NCBI GenBank assembly: GCA_030641245.1
Contig: DAOWHU010000033.1
Span: 1-15,998 of the forward strand
Source: a bacterium
GTDB taxonomy: Bacteria; Patescibacteriota; Minisyncoccia; Moranbacterales; DUUL01
Length of the DNA: 15,998 nt
Direction of reading: 5' to 3'
Shown here: positions 1 to 5,448 of the stretch, piece after piece
Layout of the letters: each line of letters opens with the position of its first letter
Position numbering within the stretch: position 1 is the first letter of the stretch
Made by a program: the position numbers and the translations under genes
Notes under the pieces: model-generated
What the model was told of the DNA's origin: nothing
What the model saw: the letters and a program-made list of their open reading frames with translations, nothing else
Databases searched by the model: none

Positions 1-1
1 A

Positions 2-328
2 CAGCCTTGTTTGTCAGAATTTGGTTCGGCTGGATCGATTTTTAAAAACCCAATTGCCGGAGAAGAGGTTATTAAAATGTTTGAACAAGAAAAAGACGTA
101 AAATGTAAAGGAAGAAAAGTCCCAGCGGGTTGGTTGATTGATATGTGTGATTTGAGAGGATATCGAGTAGACGGAGTTCAGATTAGTGACAAGCAGGCTA
201 ATTTTATTTTAAATATGGGAAAAGGAAAGGCGGAGAGTGTTGTGATTTTGATTAGTTTGATTAAGCAGAAGGTAAGGAATATCTTTGGTATACAGTTGGA
301 AGAGGAAGTGGAAATAGTCGACTATTAA
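2..328 (+). CDS. murB: UDP-N-acetylenolpyruvoylglucosamine reductase MurB, C-terminal part (5' end outside window)
   Basis: MurB reduces UDP-GlcNAc-enolpyruvate to UDP-MurNAc with NADPH and bound FAD, a cytoplasmic step of peptidoglycan precursor synthesis. Only about 108 codons are present and the frame is open to the left edge, so the start lies upstream. The visible part is the family's C-terminal substrate-binding domain. It opens with GSAGSIFKNP, the conserved segment carrying the catalytic serine, followed by AGWLID, then GVQISDKQANFILN and a final helix ending FGIQLEEEVEIV. All are in the usual order and spacing for MurB. It ends in TAA, 20 bases before a structured repeat. The call rests on several family motifs and is firm. 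The N-terminal FAD domain cannot be checked here. Confidence 0.93.
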   Translation, partial: QPCLSEFGSAGSIFKNPIAGEEVIKMFEQEKDVKCKGRKVPAGWLIDMCDLRGYRVDGVQISDKQANFILNMGKGKAESVVILISLIKQKVRNIFGIQLEEEVEIVDY

Positions 329-348
329 TAGCAGGACTTATTAGTTTG

Positions 349-436
349 GCGCACTTCTTTGTCGGATCCTCCGCTACTCGCTCGCTGTATCATCTAATAC
401 ACCTCGCTCGGTGCTCGGATCCTTCTCGAATTGCAC
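349..436. repeat. 88-base structured repeat, copy A (hairpin-forming)
   Basis: This copy aligns without gaps to 869-956, exactly 520 bases away. Over 348-440 against 868-960, I count 74 of 93 positions identical. It folds on itself in three stems: an outer one (349-357 with 428-436), a middle one (GGATCC at 364-369 with GGATCC at 417-422) and an apical one (TGTAT at 386-390 with ATACA at 397-401). The unpaired stretches between stems are well conserved between the copies. It lies between murB and hpf. It could act as a 3'-end hairpin, a small transposed palindrome or a structured RNA; the sequence does not decide. Confidence 0.8.
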
Positions 437-480
437 TCAAATTAATAAGCCTCAAAGTTTTTATTATTAACGCAAAAGCC

Positions 481-846
481 ATGAAAATCAGAGAATATTT
501 TGGAGAAGTTAGGTTGAATCCAGAGGAGCGGAAATATTTAGTTAAGAAGATTGAGAAAATCAAAGAGAGCGTTTTGTCTAATTACAAAGAAAATGAGATA
601 TCAGCTGAGTTGAGGGTGAGTCAAAATAAAAAGAGAGAATGGTCTTTGGAGGTTAGTTTTAAAGTTCCTAAAAATGTTTTTCAAGCCTCTCGGAAAGGTT
701 TTGCTTTGACCGAGGTTATGGATGAAGTTGAAGAAGTTATAGTTCGACAAATTTTGCGAAAGAAAGAAAAACTGCAGGATCTTAGAAAACGGGGGAGTCG
801 GTCTTTGAGAAAGAAGAGGACCATTGACGGAGACGCCAGGTTCTGA
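481..846 (+). CDS. hpf: Ribosome hibernation-promoting factor / RaiA-like protein
   Basis: The 121-aa product resembles the short HPF/YfiA (RaiA) family, which binds the 30S decoding region and silences or dimerises ribosomes in slow growth. Family features seen: an N-terminal strand followed by a helix with the pattern LVKKIEKIKESV, a basic strand region (ELRVSQNKKREWSLEVSFKVP), and a second helix beginning FALTEVMDEVEEVIVRQI. The C-terminus is strongly basic (about residues 95-115), fitting RNA contact. There is no long C-terminal dimerisation domain, so it is a short-type factor. I chose the ATG at 481. The frame stays open upstream to 346, but that extension runs through repeat copy A and is unlike the family. 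No clear Shine-Dalgarno precedes the ATG. The gene ends in TGA. Identification is by fold-level pattern, so moderately sure. Confidence 0.75.
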   Translation: MKIREYFGEVRLNPEERKYLVKKIEKIKESVLSNYKENEISAELRVSQNKKREWSLEVSFKVPKNVFQASRKGFALTEVMDEVEEVIVRQILRKKEKLQDLRKRGSRSLRKKRTIDGDARF

Positions 847-867
847 GATGGCATGGTCTCTATTTTT
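815..867 (+). terminator. Probable intrinsic terminator overlapping the hpf 3' end
   Basis: AGAGGACCAT (815-824) pairs with ATGGTCTCT (853-861) with one bulged base. An inner GCCA/TGGC stem (835-838 with 849-852) caps the loop, and ATTTTT follows. The hairpin includes the hpf stop codon. Copy B of the 88-base repeat starts directly after the T-run. Confidence 0.5.
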
Positions 868-868
868 G

Positions 869-956
869 GTGCACTTCTTTGTTGGATTTTCCGCTACTCT
901 CTCGACGTACCATTTAGTACGTCTCATTCGGTGCTCAAATCCGCCTTGAATTGCAC
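869..956. repeat. 88-base structured repeat, copy B (hairpin-forming)
   Basis: Second copy of the element at 349-436. The outer stem is GTGCA (869-873) with TGCAC (952-956), continued by TTC/GAA. The middle stem is GGATTT (884-889) with AAATCC (937-942). The apical stem is ACGTAC (905-910) with GTACGT (917-922). Compared with copy A, two middle pairs changed from C-G to T-A on both sides, and two apical pairs changed from T-A to C-G on both sides, so pairing is kept while sequence differs. It follows the probable hpf terminator. Confidence 0.8.
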
Positions 957-1052
957 TCAAATATAAAGACCTCTGAATTTTTGCAATTTATTATAATTTT
1001 CAAATATTTTTAAAGGTCTCTATAGTGTTCACTAAAATCACTAGAAAAAGTT

Positions 1053-1080
1053 CAACCCCGCCAGTGTTTTGGCGGGGTTG
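1053..1080 (-). terminator. Intrinsic terminator (leftward)
   Basis: CAACCCCGCC (1053-1062) pairs perfectly with GGCGGGGTTG (1071-1080) around an 8-base loop. On the minus strand the stem is followed by AACTTTTTCT, so it terminates leftward transcription. It sits 7 bases after the stop of the small leftward gene at 1088-1487, which supports that gene being real. Confidence 0.85.
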
Positions 1081-1087
1081 GGTATTC

Positions 1088-1487
1088 TTATGACTTTGCA
1101 AGAGAAAAATCTTTATAACGTTTATAGTATTTTTCTGGGAGAAAAAGGATTTTGGTTATTTCATAATCTTTGTCATCTTTTTCCATCAGGATGTATCGAG
1201 TTTCAATTCTCAGGATTAAACAGTCAAGAGGTTTTATTACATCCCAAAGATGTGTTTTCTTGTTGATTGGTTCCCAAAAAACAAGTTTCTTTTTAAAAAG
1301 TAGGTAGATATCTCCATATACAACTTTTTTTATCCATATGCCAGAATGATCTCTTGTTCCCTTAATAATTTTGAGTCTTTTTTCTTTTTTTCTTGGCTTT
1401 CGTTTTTATTTCCCAAAGAAGGTTAATAACTATTACAATAATAATAATAAACAAAGCGATACCCATCCAAAATAATTGATTTTCCAT
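1088..1487 (-). pseudogene. Small single-pass membrane protein gene interrupted by a one-base frameshift in an A-tract
   Basis: Read leftward, an ATG at 1487 with upstream GGGAG starts a 41-codon frame ending with TAA at 1362. It encodes a hydrophobic helix (about residues 5-25, rich in Ile and Val) and then a lysine-rich tail. In the +1 frame, 1405 to 1088 is open for 105 codons with protein-like composition (for example GIWIKKVVYGDIYLLFKKK), but it has no ATG, GTG or TTG start until codon 73. Removing one A from the A7 run shortly before the first stop joins both parts into a 132-aa protein: membrane anchor, basic linker and soluble domain. A strong terminator follows at 1053-1080. I recognise no family. 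The shift may be an assembly error, real decay, or a site of transcriptional slippage. If decay is complete, only the 41-aa peptide (1362-1487) would be made. Confidence 0.6.
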
Positions 1488-1538
1488 TTTTTTATCTCCC
1501 GTAAAATTTAGTTTAAAGTGCTGTTTCATTGAAGTTAT

Positions 1539-1567
1539 AGACTAACAAGAATGTCGTTGGACGTCAA
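1539..1567 (-). promoter_or_regulatory. Possible leftward sigma70-type promoter for the small membrane protein gene
   Basis: On the minus strand TTGACG (1562-1567) is followed after 17 bases by TAGTCT (1539-1544). The -35 is good and the -10 is weak. It begins just after the T-run of the DUF4349 terminator and leaves a leader of about 45 bases carrying the GGGAG ribosome site. Confidence 0.35.
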
Positions 1568-1569
1568 TA

Positions 1570-1593
1570 AAACCACCCAATTATGGGTGGTTT
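1570..1593 (-). terminator. Intrinsic terminator of the DUF4349 gene (leftward)
   Basis: AAACCACCCA (1570-1579) pairs perfectly with TGGGTGGTTT (1584-1593) around a 4-base loop. On the minus strand it is followed by TTATTG; the T-run is formed by the end of the stem plus these bases. It lies 20 bases past the DUF4349 stop codon. Confidence 0.85.
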
Positions 1594-1613
1594 CATTCCT
1601 ATATCAAAGAATT

Positions 1614-2573
1614 TTAGCTTTTAATTTTTCGCCAAATCTTTTTGCTGATCCAGTAGATAACCCAGAGGAAAATTAGGAATGGAATTAGAGAAGGGATGCT
1701 GACGATGATGAATCGAATGGTTCCGTCAACAAAGTCCTGAGAGTTATTAAGTAAATCGCTGAAAGCTTTTTTGGTTACTTGCCAAGGTCGCCAGTCATTT
1801 TGAACGGGAGCAATTTCAATGTCTTCACTCAAGGCAATGACAATGGTAGACATATTGGTTTGAGAATCCATAAATTTAATTCGACCTTCTAATCTTTCGA
1901 TTTCCCCTCGAACTCGAGCAATCTGTTTAGTGACTGCCAAAACATCATCAATGTCTCCAGCTCGGTCTAAAATTTTAACAAAACTTTGTTCCTCAGCCCT
2001 TTTGTTTTTGAGTTGAGCTTGAAGGTCGCTGTATTGTTCGGTAATATCTTGTCCGGTAGTAGACTCAGAAACTACTTGAGTCGCGACAGTTTTAATTAGA
2101 GCTAAAGTTGCTTCAAATTTGTCCACGGGAATTTTAACTGTTAGACTACCGCTTTTTTGACCTTTAACTCTTTCGAAAAAATTAGTGGAAAAAATTTCAC
2201 CATTTTGATTTTTGATAATCTCGGAAATTTTTTGAGCGGAATTTTCGGTATTTTCAACCTTCAAGGTCAAATTACCATTTTTAATAACTTTTTTGTCGCT
2301 TGAAACTGCTTCGGGGGAGGAAGCTTGATTTAAATTTCCACTATAAGCAGGCATTGAATCTTCCATCATTTTCATGTTTGTATCCATGGCGTCCATAAAT
2401 ATGTTTGCTCGATTGGTTTCCAGCATTGGTGTATTTAAAGTTTCTTTTTGAATTCCATAATCAACAGATTGTTTGTTAGTAAGAAGCCCAAAAATAATCC
2501 AAAGAATAAAAATACCTAGAACTATTCCAATTATTTTCGCAATCGGTCTAATTTTGCTGATTAAATTTTTCAT
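1614..2573 (-). CDS. DUF4349 domain-containing membrane protein
   Basis: The 319-aa protein carries the DUF4349 pattern. After an N-terminal membrane helix (about 11-31) and a linker, residues 94-250 begin KKVIKNGNLTLKVENTE and contain SGSLTVKIPVDKFEA and VVSESTTGQDITEQYSDLQA. A helical stretch predicted to be coiled coil follows (about 178-232), then a strand with STIVIALSE. A second membrane helix lies near 286-310, followed by a basic cytoplasmic tail. The family has no established biochemical role; the topology suggests an extracytoplasmic domain between two membrane anchors. The ATG at 2573 fits the family start, with no clear Shine-Dalgarno. It has its own promoter (2601-2628) and terminator (1570-1593), so it is a single-gene unit divergent from khpA. 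The domain call is firm; function is unknown. Confidence 0.88.
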   Translation of the reverse strand: MKNLISKIRPIAKIIGIVLGIFILWIIFGLLTNKQSVDYGIQKETLNTPMLETNRANIFMDAMDTNMKMMEDSMPAYSGNLNQASSPEAVSSDKKVIKNGNLTLKVENTENSAQKISEIIKNQNGEIFSTNFFERVKGQKSGSLTVKIPVDKFEATLALIKTVATQVVSESTTGQDITEQYSDLQAQLKNKRAEEQSFVKILDRAGDIDDVLAVTKQIARVRGEIERLEGRIKFMDSQTNMSTIVIALSEDIEIAPVQNDWRPWQVTKKAFSDLLNNSQDFVDGTIRFIIVSIPSLIPFLIFLWVIYWISKKIWRKIKS

Positions 2574-2600
2574 TTTATTTTTTTAATAATATTTTTCTTT

Positions 2601-2628
2601 ATTATACATCAAAATTAAAAGCTTACAA
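2601..2628 (-). promoter_or_regulatory. Sigma70-type promoter of the DUF4349 gene (leftward)
   Basis: On the minus strand TTGTAA (2623-2628) is followed after 16 bases by a consensus TATAAT (2601-2606). It lies about 27 bases upstream of the ATG at 2573, so the leader would be about 20 bases. Confidence 0.7.
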
Positions 2629-2698
2629 AGTTTTTTCTATGATAAAGATTTTGAACTTTAAGAACTTTATAAACTTTAGACTTTCCAACTTATTTTTA

Positions 2699-2727
2699 TT
2701 GACATTTGAACCTAAATTTACTAGAAT
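2699..2727 (+). promoter_or_regulatory. Strong sigma70-type promoter for khpA-trmD (rightward)
   Basis: Consensus TTGACA (2699-2704), a 17-base spacer and TAGAAT (2722-2727). Transcription should start near 2734. This places upstream in-frame ATGs such as 2639 outside the transcript and leaves a leader of about 100 bases before the start I prefer for khpA (2840). Confidence 0.75.
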
Positions 2728-2839
2728 ACAAACGTATTTCCTGACAGAGCTTTCAAGGTCGATGTCGCGAGATGTTTGGAAAAATATTTCGAAAGGAAAG
2801 ACGAGAAGTAAATTTACAATTAGAATTAACTTGACAGAA

Positions 2840-3190
2840 ATGGCAGAAGAAATGGATCAAGAATTTTTGGACTTTATTGTAAAGTCTATTGTTGACAGTC
2901 CTGATGAGGTTAAAGTAGAAAGAACTATTGATGAACGAGGAGTGCTTTTGACTTTAACTGTAAGTCCTCAAGATATGGGGATGATTATTGGTCGACAAGG
3001 TTCTACAGCTAAGGCTATTAGAACTTTGTTAAGAGTAGTTGGAGCTAAGAATGATGCTCGAATTAATCTTAAGATCAATGAACCAGAAGGATCTGAACGA
3101 AGATTCGAAAAGAAAGAGGAAGATGCTCCTGAAGCAAAAAGTGAAGAGTCTGAAAAAAGCATCGACGATATCGTAAATGATATTAAATAG
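2840..3190 (+). CDS. khpA: KhpA-type KH domain RNA-binding protein with acidic tail
   Basis: KhpA is a small single-KH-domain RNA-binding protein; in Firmicutes it pairs with KhpB (EloR/Jag) and affects cell elongation and small-RNA biology. The 116-aa product has the family opening FLDFIVKSIVDSPDEVKVE and the KH loop GRQG at residues 51-54 (MIIGRQGSTAKAIRTLL), followed by the usual last strand (ARINLKI). After about residue 85 it has an extra tail of some 30 residues rich in Glu, Asp, Lys and Ser, beyond the usual length of about 75-80. The frame is open upstream to 2639, but the promoter at 2699-2727 and family length argue for a later start. I chose the ATG at 2840; the ATG at 2852, preceded by AGAAGA, is an alternative. 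The gene sits 73 bases before trmD. In many bacteria rpsP precedes khpA and rimM follows it; both are absent here. Confidence 0.85.
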   Translation: MAEEMDQEFLDFIVKSIVDSPDEVKVERTIDERGVLLTLTVSPQDMGMIIGRQGSTAKAIRTLLRVVGAKNDARINLKINEPEGSERRFEKKEEDAPEAKSEESEKSIDDIVNDIK

Positions 3191-3263
3191 AAGAACTTCA
3201 AAATATTCAAAAATCATGTTAGCATTCATTGCGACATGGTTTTTGATTTTTAAGGATATAGTT

Positions 3264-3941
3264 ATGAATTTTCATATAGTGACAATTTTTCCAGAGGTTT
3301 TTGGGAAATACTTTCAGGTTGGAATAATGGGTCGGGCCGTGGAAGCTGGCAAGATTAAAATTGATCTCTACAATCTGCGAGATTACAGTAAAAACAAACA
3401 TCACAAAGTTGATGATACTCCCTACGGAGGTGGTCCCGGAATGGTAATGACGGCCCAACCGATTGTTGACTGTATTAAAGATATCAAGAACAAAATCTTG
3501 AAAAAAGATCCAAAAGCTTCTTCTGATAAAATGAGAGTGGTCCTATTATCAGCCAAAGGGAAGAAGTTTGATCAAAAAAAAGCGATTGAGTATAAAAATT
3601 TTGAACATTTGATTTTAATTTGTGGGCGTTACGAAGGAGTTGATGAAAGAATTGCCGAGTATGTAGCTGATGAAGAAATCTCAGTGGGAGAATATGTTTT
3701 AAGCGGAGGGGAAATTCCAGCCATGACCGTTGTTGATGTTACTAGCCGATTGTTACCTGAAGTTTTGGGAAACGAAAATTCTTTAGATTCTGAAAGTTAC
3801 AACGAGCAAGGTTTTCAAGCTGATTTTCCAGTCTATACTAAGCCTGATAAATTTGGTGGTTGGGAAGTGCCAGAGGTTTTGTTAAGTGGAAATCATAAGG
3901 ACATTGAAGAGTGGAGAGAAAAGAGAAGAAAAAGTAAGTAA
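3264..3941 (+). CDS. trmD: tRNA (guanine-37 N1)-methyltransferase
   Basis: TrmD methylates N1 of G37 next to the anticodon using S-adenosylmethionine, preventing +1 frameshifting; it acts as a cytoplasmic dimer. The 225-aa product is slightly shorter than the E. coli enzyme (255). The trefoil-knot SAM site is visible: PYGGGPGMVM (53-62), GRYEGVDERI (121-130) and SVGEYVLSGGE (140-150). The aspartate aligned with the catalytic Asp169 of E. coli is in LDSES (about D175). The C-terminal domain ends DFPVYTKP and SGNHKDIEEWR, as in the family. I chose the ATG at 3264 because MNFHIVTIFPEVF is the family N-terminus and AAGGA lies 7 bases upstream; the frame is open further upstream to 3177. It is probably cotranscribed with khpA. 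A heptad-repeat palindrome follows. Confidence 0.97.
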   Translation: MNFHIVTIFPEVFGKYFQVGIMGRAVEAGKIKIDLYNLRDYSKNKHHKVDDTPYGGGPGMVMTAQPIVDCIKDIKNKILKKDPKASSDKMRVVLLSAKGKKFDQKKAIEYKNFEHLILICGRYEGVDERIAEYVADEEISVGEYVLSGGEIPAMTVVDVTSRLLPEVLGNENSLDSESYNEQGFQADFPVYTKPDKFGGWEVPEVLLSGNHKDIEEWREKRRKSK

Positions 3942-3976
3942 GTTTTTGGAGTCGTCTAATCTTTTGAGGCTAAATC

Positions 3977-4104
3977 ACAAATTACAATTTTCAAAATTTG
4001 AAACTTTCTTGAATTCGTTTGCCTAGGCAGGTGAAGAGTTTCGAACATTTTGATTTTGAATATTGGTATTTATTTGGAATTTGATGCTTTGAATTTGTAA
4101 TTTA
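3977..4104. repeat. Heptad-phased inverted repeat after trmD, with a small palindromic core
   Basis: The left arm begins with the 7-base units ACAAATT, ACAATTT and TCAAAAT. The right arm, from 4049 to 4104, divides into eight in-phase 7-base units, including GAATTTG at 4077-4083 and again at 4091-4097. The outer ends pair: TTTGAA-TTGTAATTT on the right is nearly the reverse complement of 3981-3997. Near the centre is a perfect 10-base palindrome, TGCCTAGGCA (4020-4029). It starts about 35 bases after the trmD stop. Confidence 0.65.
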
Positions 4105-4118
4105 CATTATGTTAAAAT
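4089..4118 (+). promoter_or_regulatory. Candidate promoter for ftsW
   Basis: TTGAAT (4089-4094), an 18-base spacer and TAAAAT (4113-4118), overlapping the right arm of the trmD-side repeat. A second -10-like TATAAC at 4172-4177 ends only 8 bases before the TTG start, which would give a nearly leaderless message. Neither is decisive. Confidence 0.35.
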
Positions 4119-4185
4119 TTCGGAATATACTTTAGGCAACATAAACGGATATTAGATGATATACATTTAATTATAACAGTGTGTC

Positions 4186-5298
4186 TTGAAACAAAAAACA
4201 ATTAAAAAATCCGATCCGGTTTTACTCTCAATAGTCTTGATTTTGCTAGTTTTTGGATTAGTGATGATCTCTTCGGCTGGAATTATTTTTTCCAACATTC
4301 GTTTTGGAGACGAATATCATCTTTTTAAGCGGCACTTTTTATATGGGATAATAATTGGTTTGCCAAGTATGTATTTGGTTTCCAATATAAACTATAAATT
4401 TTGGCAAAGGATTGCCCTTCCTTTTTTTATCGCTACTTTAGTTTTGTTGGGGTTGGTCTTAATTTCAGGAATCGGTGTTAATTATCAGGGAGCTAGTCGT
4501 TGGATTGACTTAGGACCAATTAGTTTTCAACCGACTGAAATTGCCAAAATTGGGATTATTATTTATTTAGCGGCTTGGTTAAAAGGCCGAGGCTCAAAAG
4601 TTAAAGATATTAAGGAGGGGTTAATACCATTTTTAATGATTCTGGGAATCACTGCCTTTCTAATTATTTGTCAACCTGATATTGGAACTTTGGGGGTAAT
4701 CGTGATAACTTCCTTGATCATGTTTTTTGTTTCTGGGGCATCTGTGAAATATATCTTTGGAATTTTACTAGGGGGTTTGGGGCTAGTGGCTTTGTTAATC
4801 AAAATTGAGCCTTACCGAATGAATCGATTGACCGCCTTTTTGGATTCCAGTGTCGATCCTCAAGGAATTAGTTATCAAATTAATCAGGCTTTGTTGGCAG
4901 TTGGATCGGGAGGAATTTTTGGGTTAGGCTTGGGTCATAGCCGGCAAAAATTTAATTATCTTCCAGAACCCGTTGGAGACAGTATTTTTGCCATTATTTC
5001 TGAAGAACTTGGAATGATTGGAGCCGGAGTTTTGGTTTGTTTCTTTGTTGCCTTTGCTTTGAGAGGCTATCGGATTGCTCGATATGCTCCAGACGAATTT
5101 AGTCGATTAGTAGCAGTTGGAATAACTTCCTGGATTGTTTTTCAGGCTTTAGTAAATATTATGTCTATTCTCAAGTTGATGCCGTTAACCGGAATCCCTC
5201 TGCCACTTATTAGCTATGGCTCGACTTCTTTAGTTTTTACTTTGGTGGGAATGGGAATTTTGTTGAATATTTCGAAACATGCAAAAATGAAAAAATAA
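4186..5298 (+). CDS. ftsW: SEDS-family peptidoglycan glycosyltransferase FtsW (RodA possible)
   Basis: SEDS proteins polymerise lipid II into glycan strands at the membrane; FtsW does so at the division septum with a partner class B PBP. The 370-aa product has about ten hydrophobic segments. Family motifs in order: SRWIDLGPISFQPTEIAKIG (104-123), CQPDIGT (162-168), the loop YLPEPVGDSIFAIISEELG with the catalytic aspartate at D265, and LMPLTGIPLPLISYGSTS (331-348). The phrase LTGIPLPLISYG fits FtsW better than RodA, and no mre or pbp2 genes are nearby. The start must be the TTG at 4186, because a stop lies 12 bases upstream in frame and the next starts fall inside the first helix; there is no Shine-Dalgarno. 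The stop codon directly abuts a heptad-repeat hairpin. Confidence 0.9.
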   Translation: MKQKTIKKSDPVLLSIVLILLVFGLVMISSAGIIFSNIRFGDEYHLFKRHFLYGIIIGLPSMYLVSNINYKFWQRIALPFFIATLVLLGLVLISGIGVNYQGASRWIDLGPISFQPTEIAKIGIIIYLAAWLKGRGSKVKDIKEGLIPFLMILGITAFLIICQPDIGTLGVIVITSLIMFFVSGASVKYIFGILLGGLGLVALLIKIEPYRMNRLTAFLDSSVDPQGISYQINQALLAVGSGGIFGLGLGHSRQKFNYLPEPVGDSIFAIISEELGMIGAGVLVCFFVAFALRGYRIARYAPDEFSRLVAVGITSWIVFQALVNIMSILKLMPLTGIPLPLISYGSTSLVFTLVGMGILLNISKHAKMKK

Positions 5299-5376
5299 AG
5301 TCATCAGCCACTGGTCATCAGTCATTAACGGTGAATTTGGATTGGATTGATGACCGATGACTGATTGCCGTTGACA
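5299..5376. repeat. AGTCATC-type heptad hairpin between ftsW and secA
   Basis: The left arm is four consecutive 7-base units from 5299: AGTCATC, AGCCACT, GGTCATC, AGTCATT. The right arm (5349-5376), read on the minus strand, is again four units: TGTCAAC, GGCAATC, AGTCATC, GGTCATC. The arms pair imperfectly over about 28 bases with a loop of about 22 bases. The first base follows the ftsW stop codon directly. The left arm is nearly identical to an arm of the element at 10046-10124. Confidence 0.8.
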
Positions 5377-5448
5377 TAAGTCCTCTTCTCTTGAAATCAA
5401 CCTTTTTATAATGTAAACTTCTTCTGTTAACAATAATCATTGCAAGCA

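Noticed and set aside
346..480. In-frame N-terminal extension of the hpf reading frame from 346
   Set aside because: It consists of the translated 88-base structured repeat, is unlike the HPF family, and the ATG at 481 gives the expected protein length.
601..960. Leftward 119-codon open frame
   Set aside because: It is antisense to hpf and runs through repeat copy B; composition is unlike a protein and there are no start signals.
1069..1266. Rightward 65-codon open frame
   Set aside because: It starts inside a terminator stem and is antisense to the leftward small gene, which has a ribosome site and a terminator of its own.
2652..2698. Possible further heptad array (ACTTT-rich) between the DUF4349 gene and khpA
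   Set aside because: Spacing of ACTTT words is irregular (about 9, 9-10, then 7) and it lies in a divergent promoter region, unlike the other arrays.
2639..2839. Upstream start for khpA giving a 183-aa protein
   Set aside because: A near-consensus promoter at 2699-2727 lies inside this extension, and the extra N-terminus has no family match. The ATG at 2762 remains possible but has a poorly spaced ribosome site.
3029..3229. Leftward open frames antisense to khpA (also 2968-3210)
   Set aside because: Shadows of the khpA coding strand; no promoter or ribosome site.
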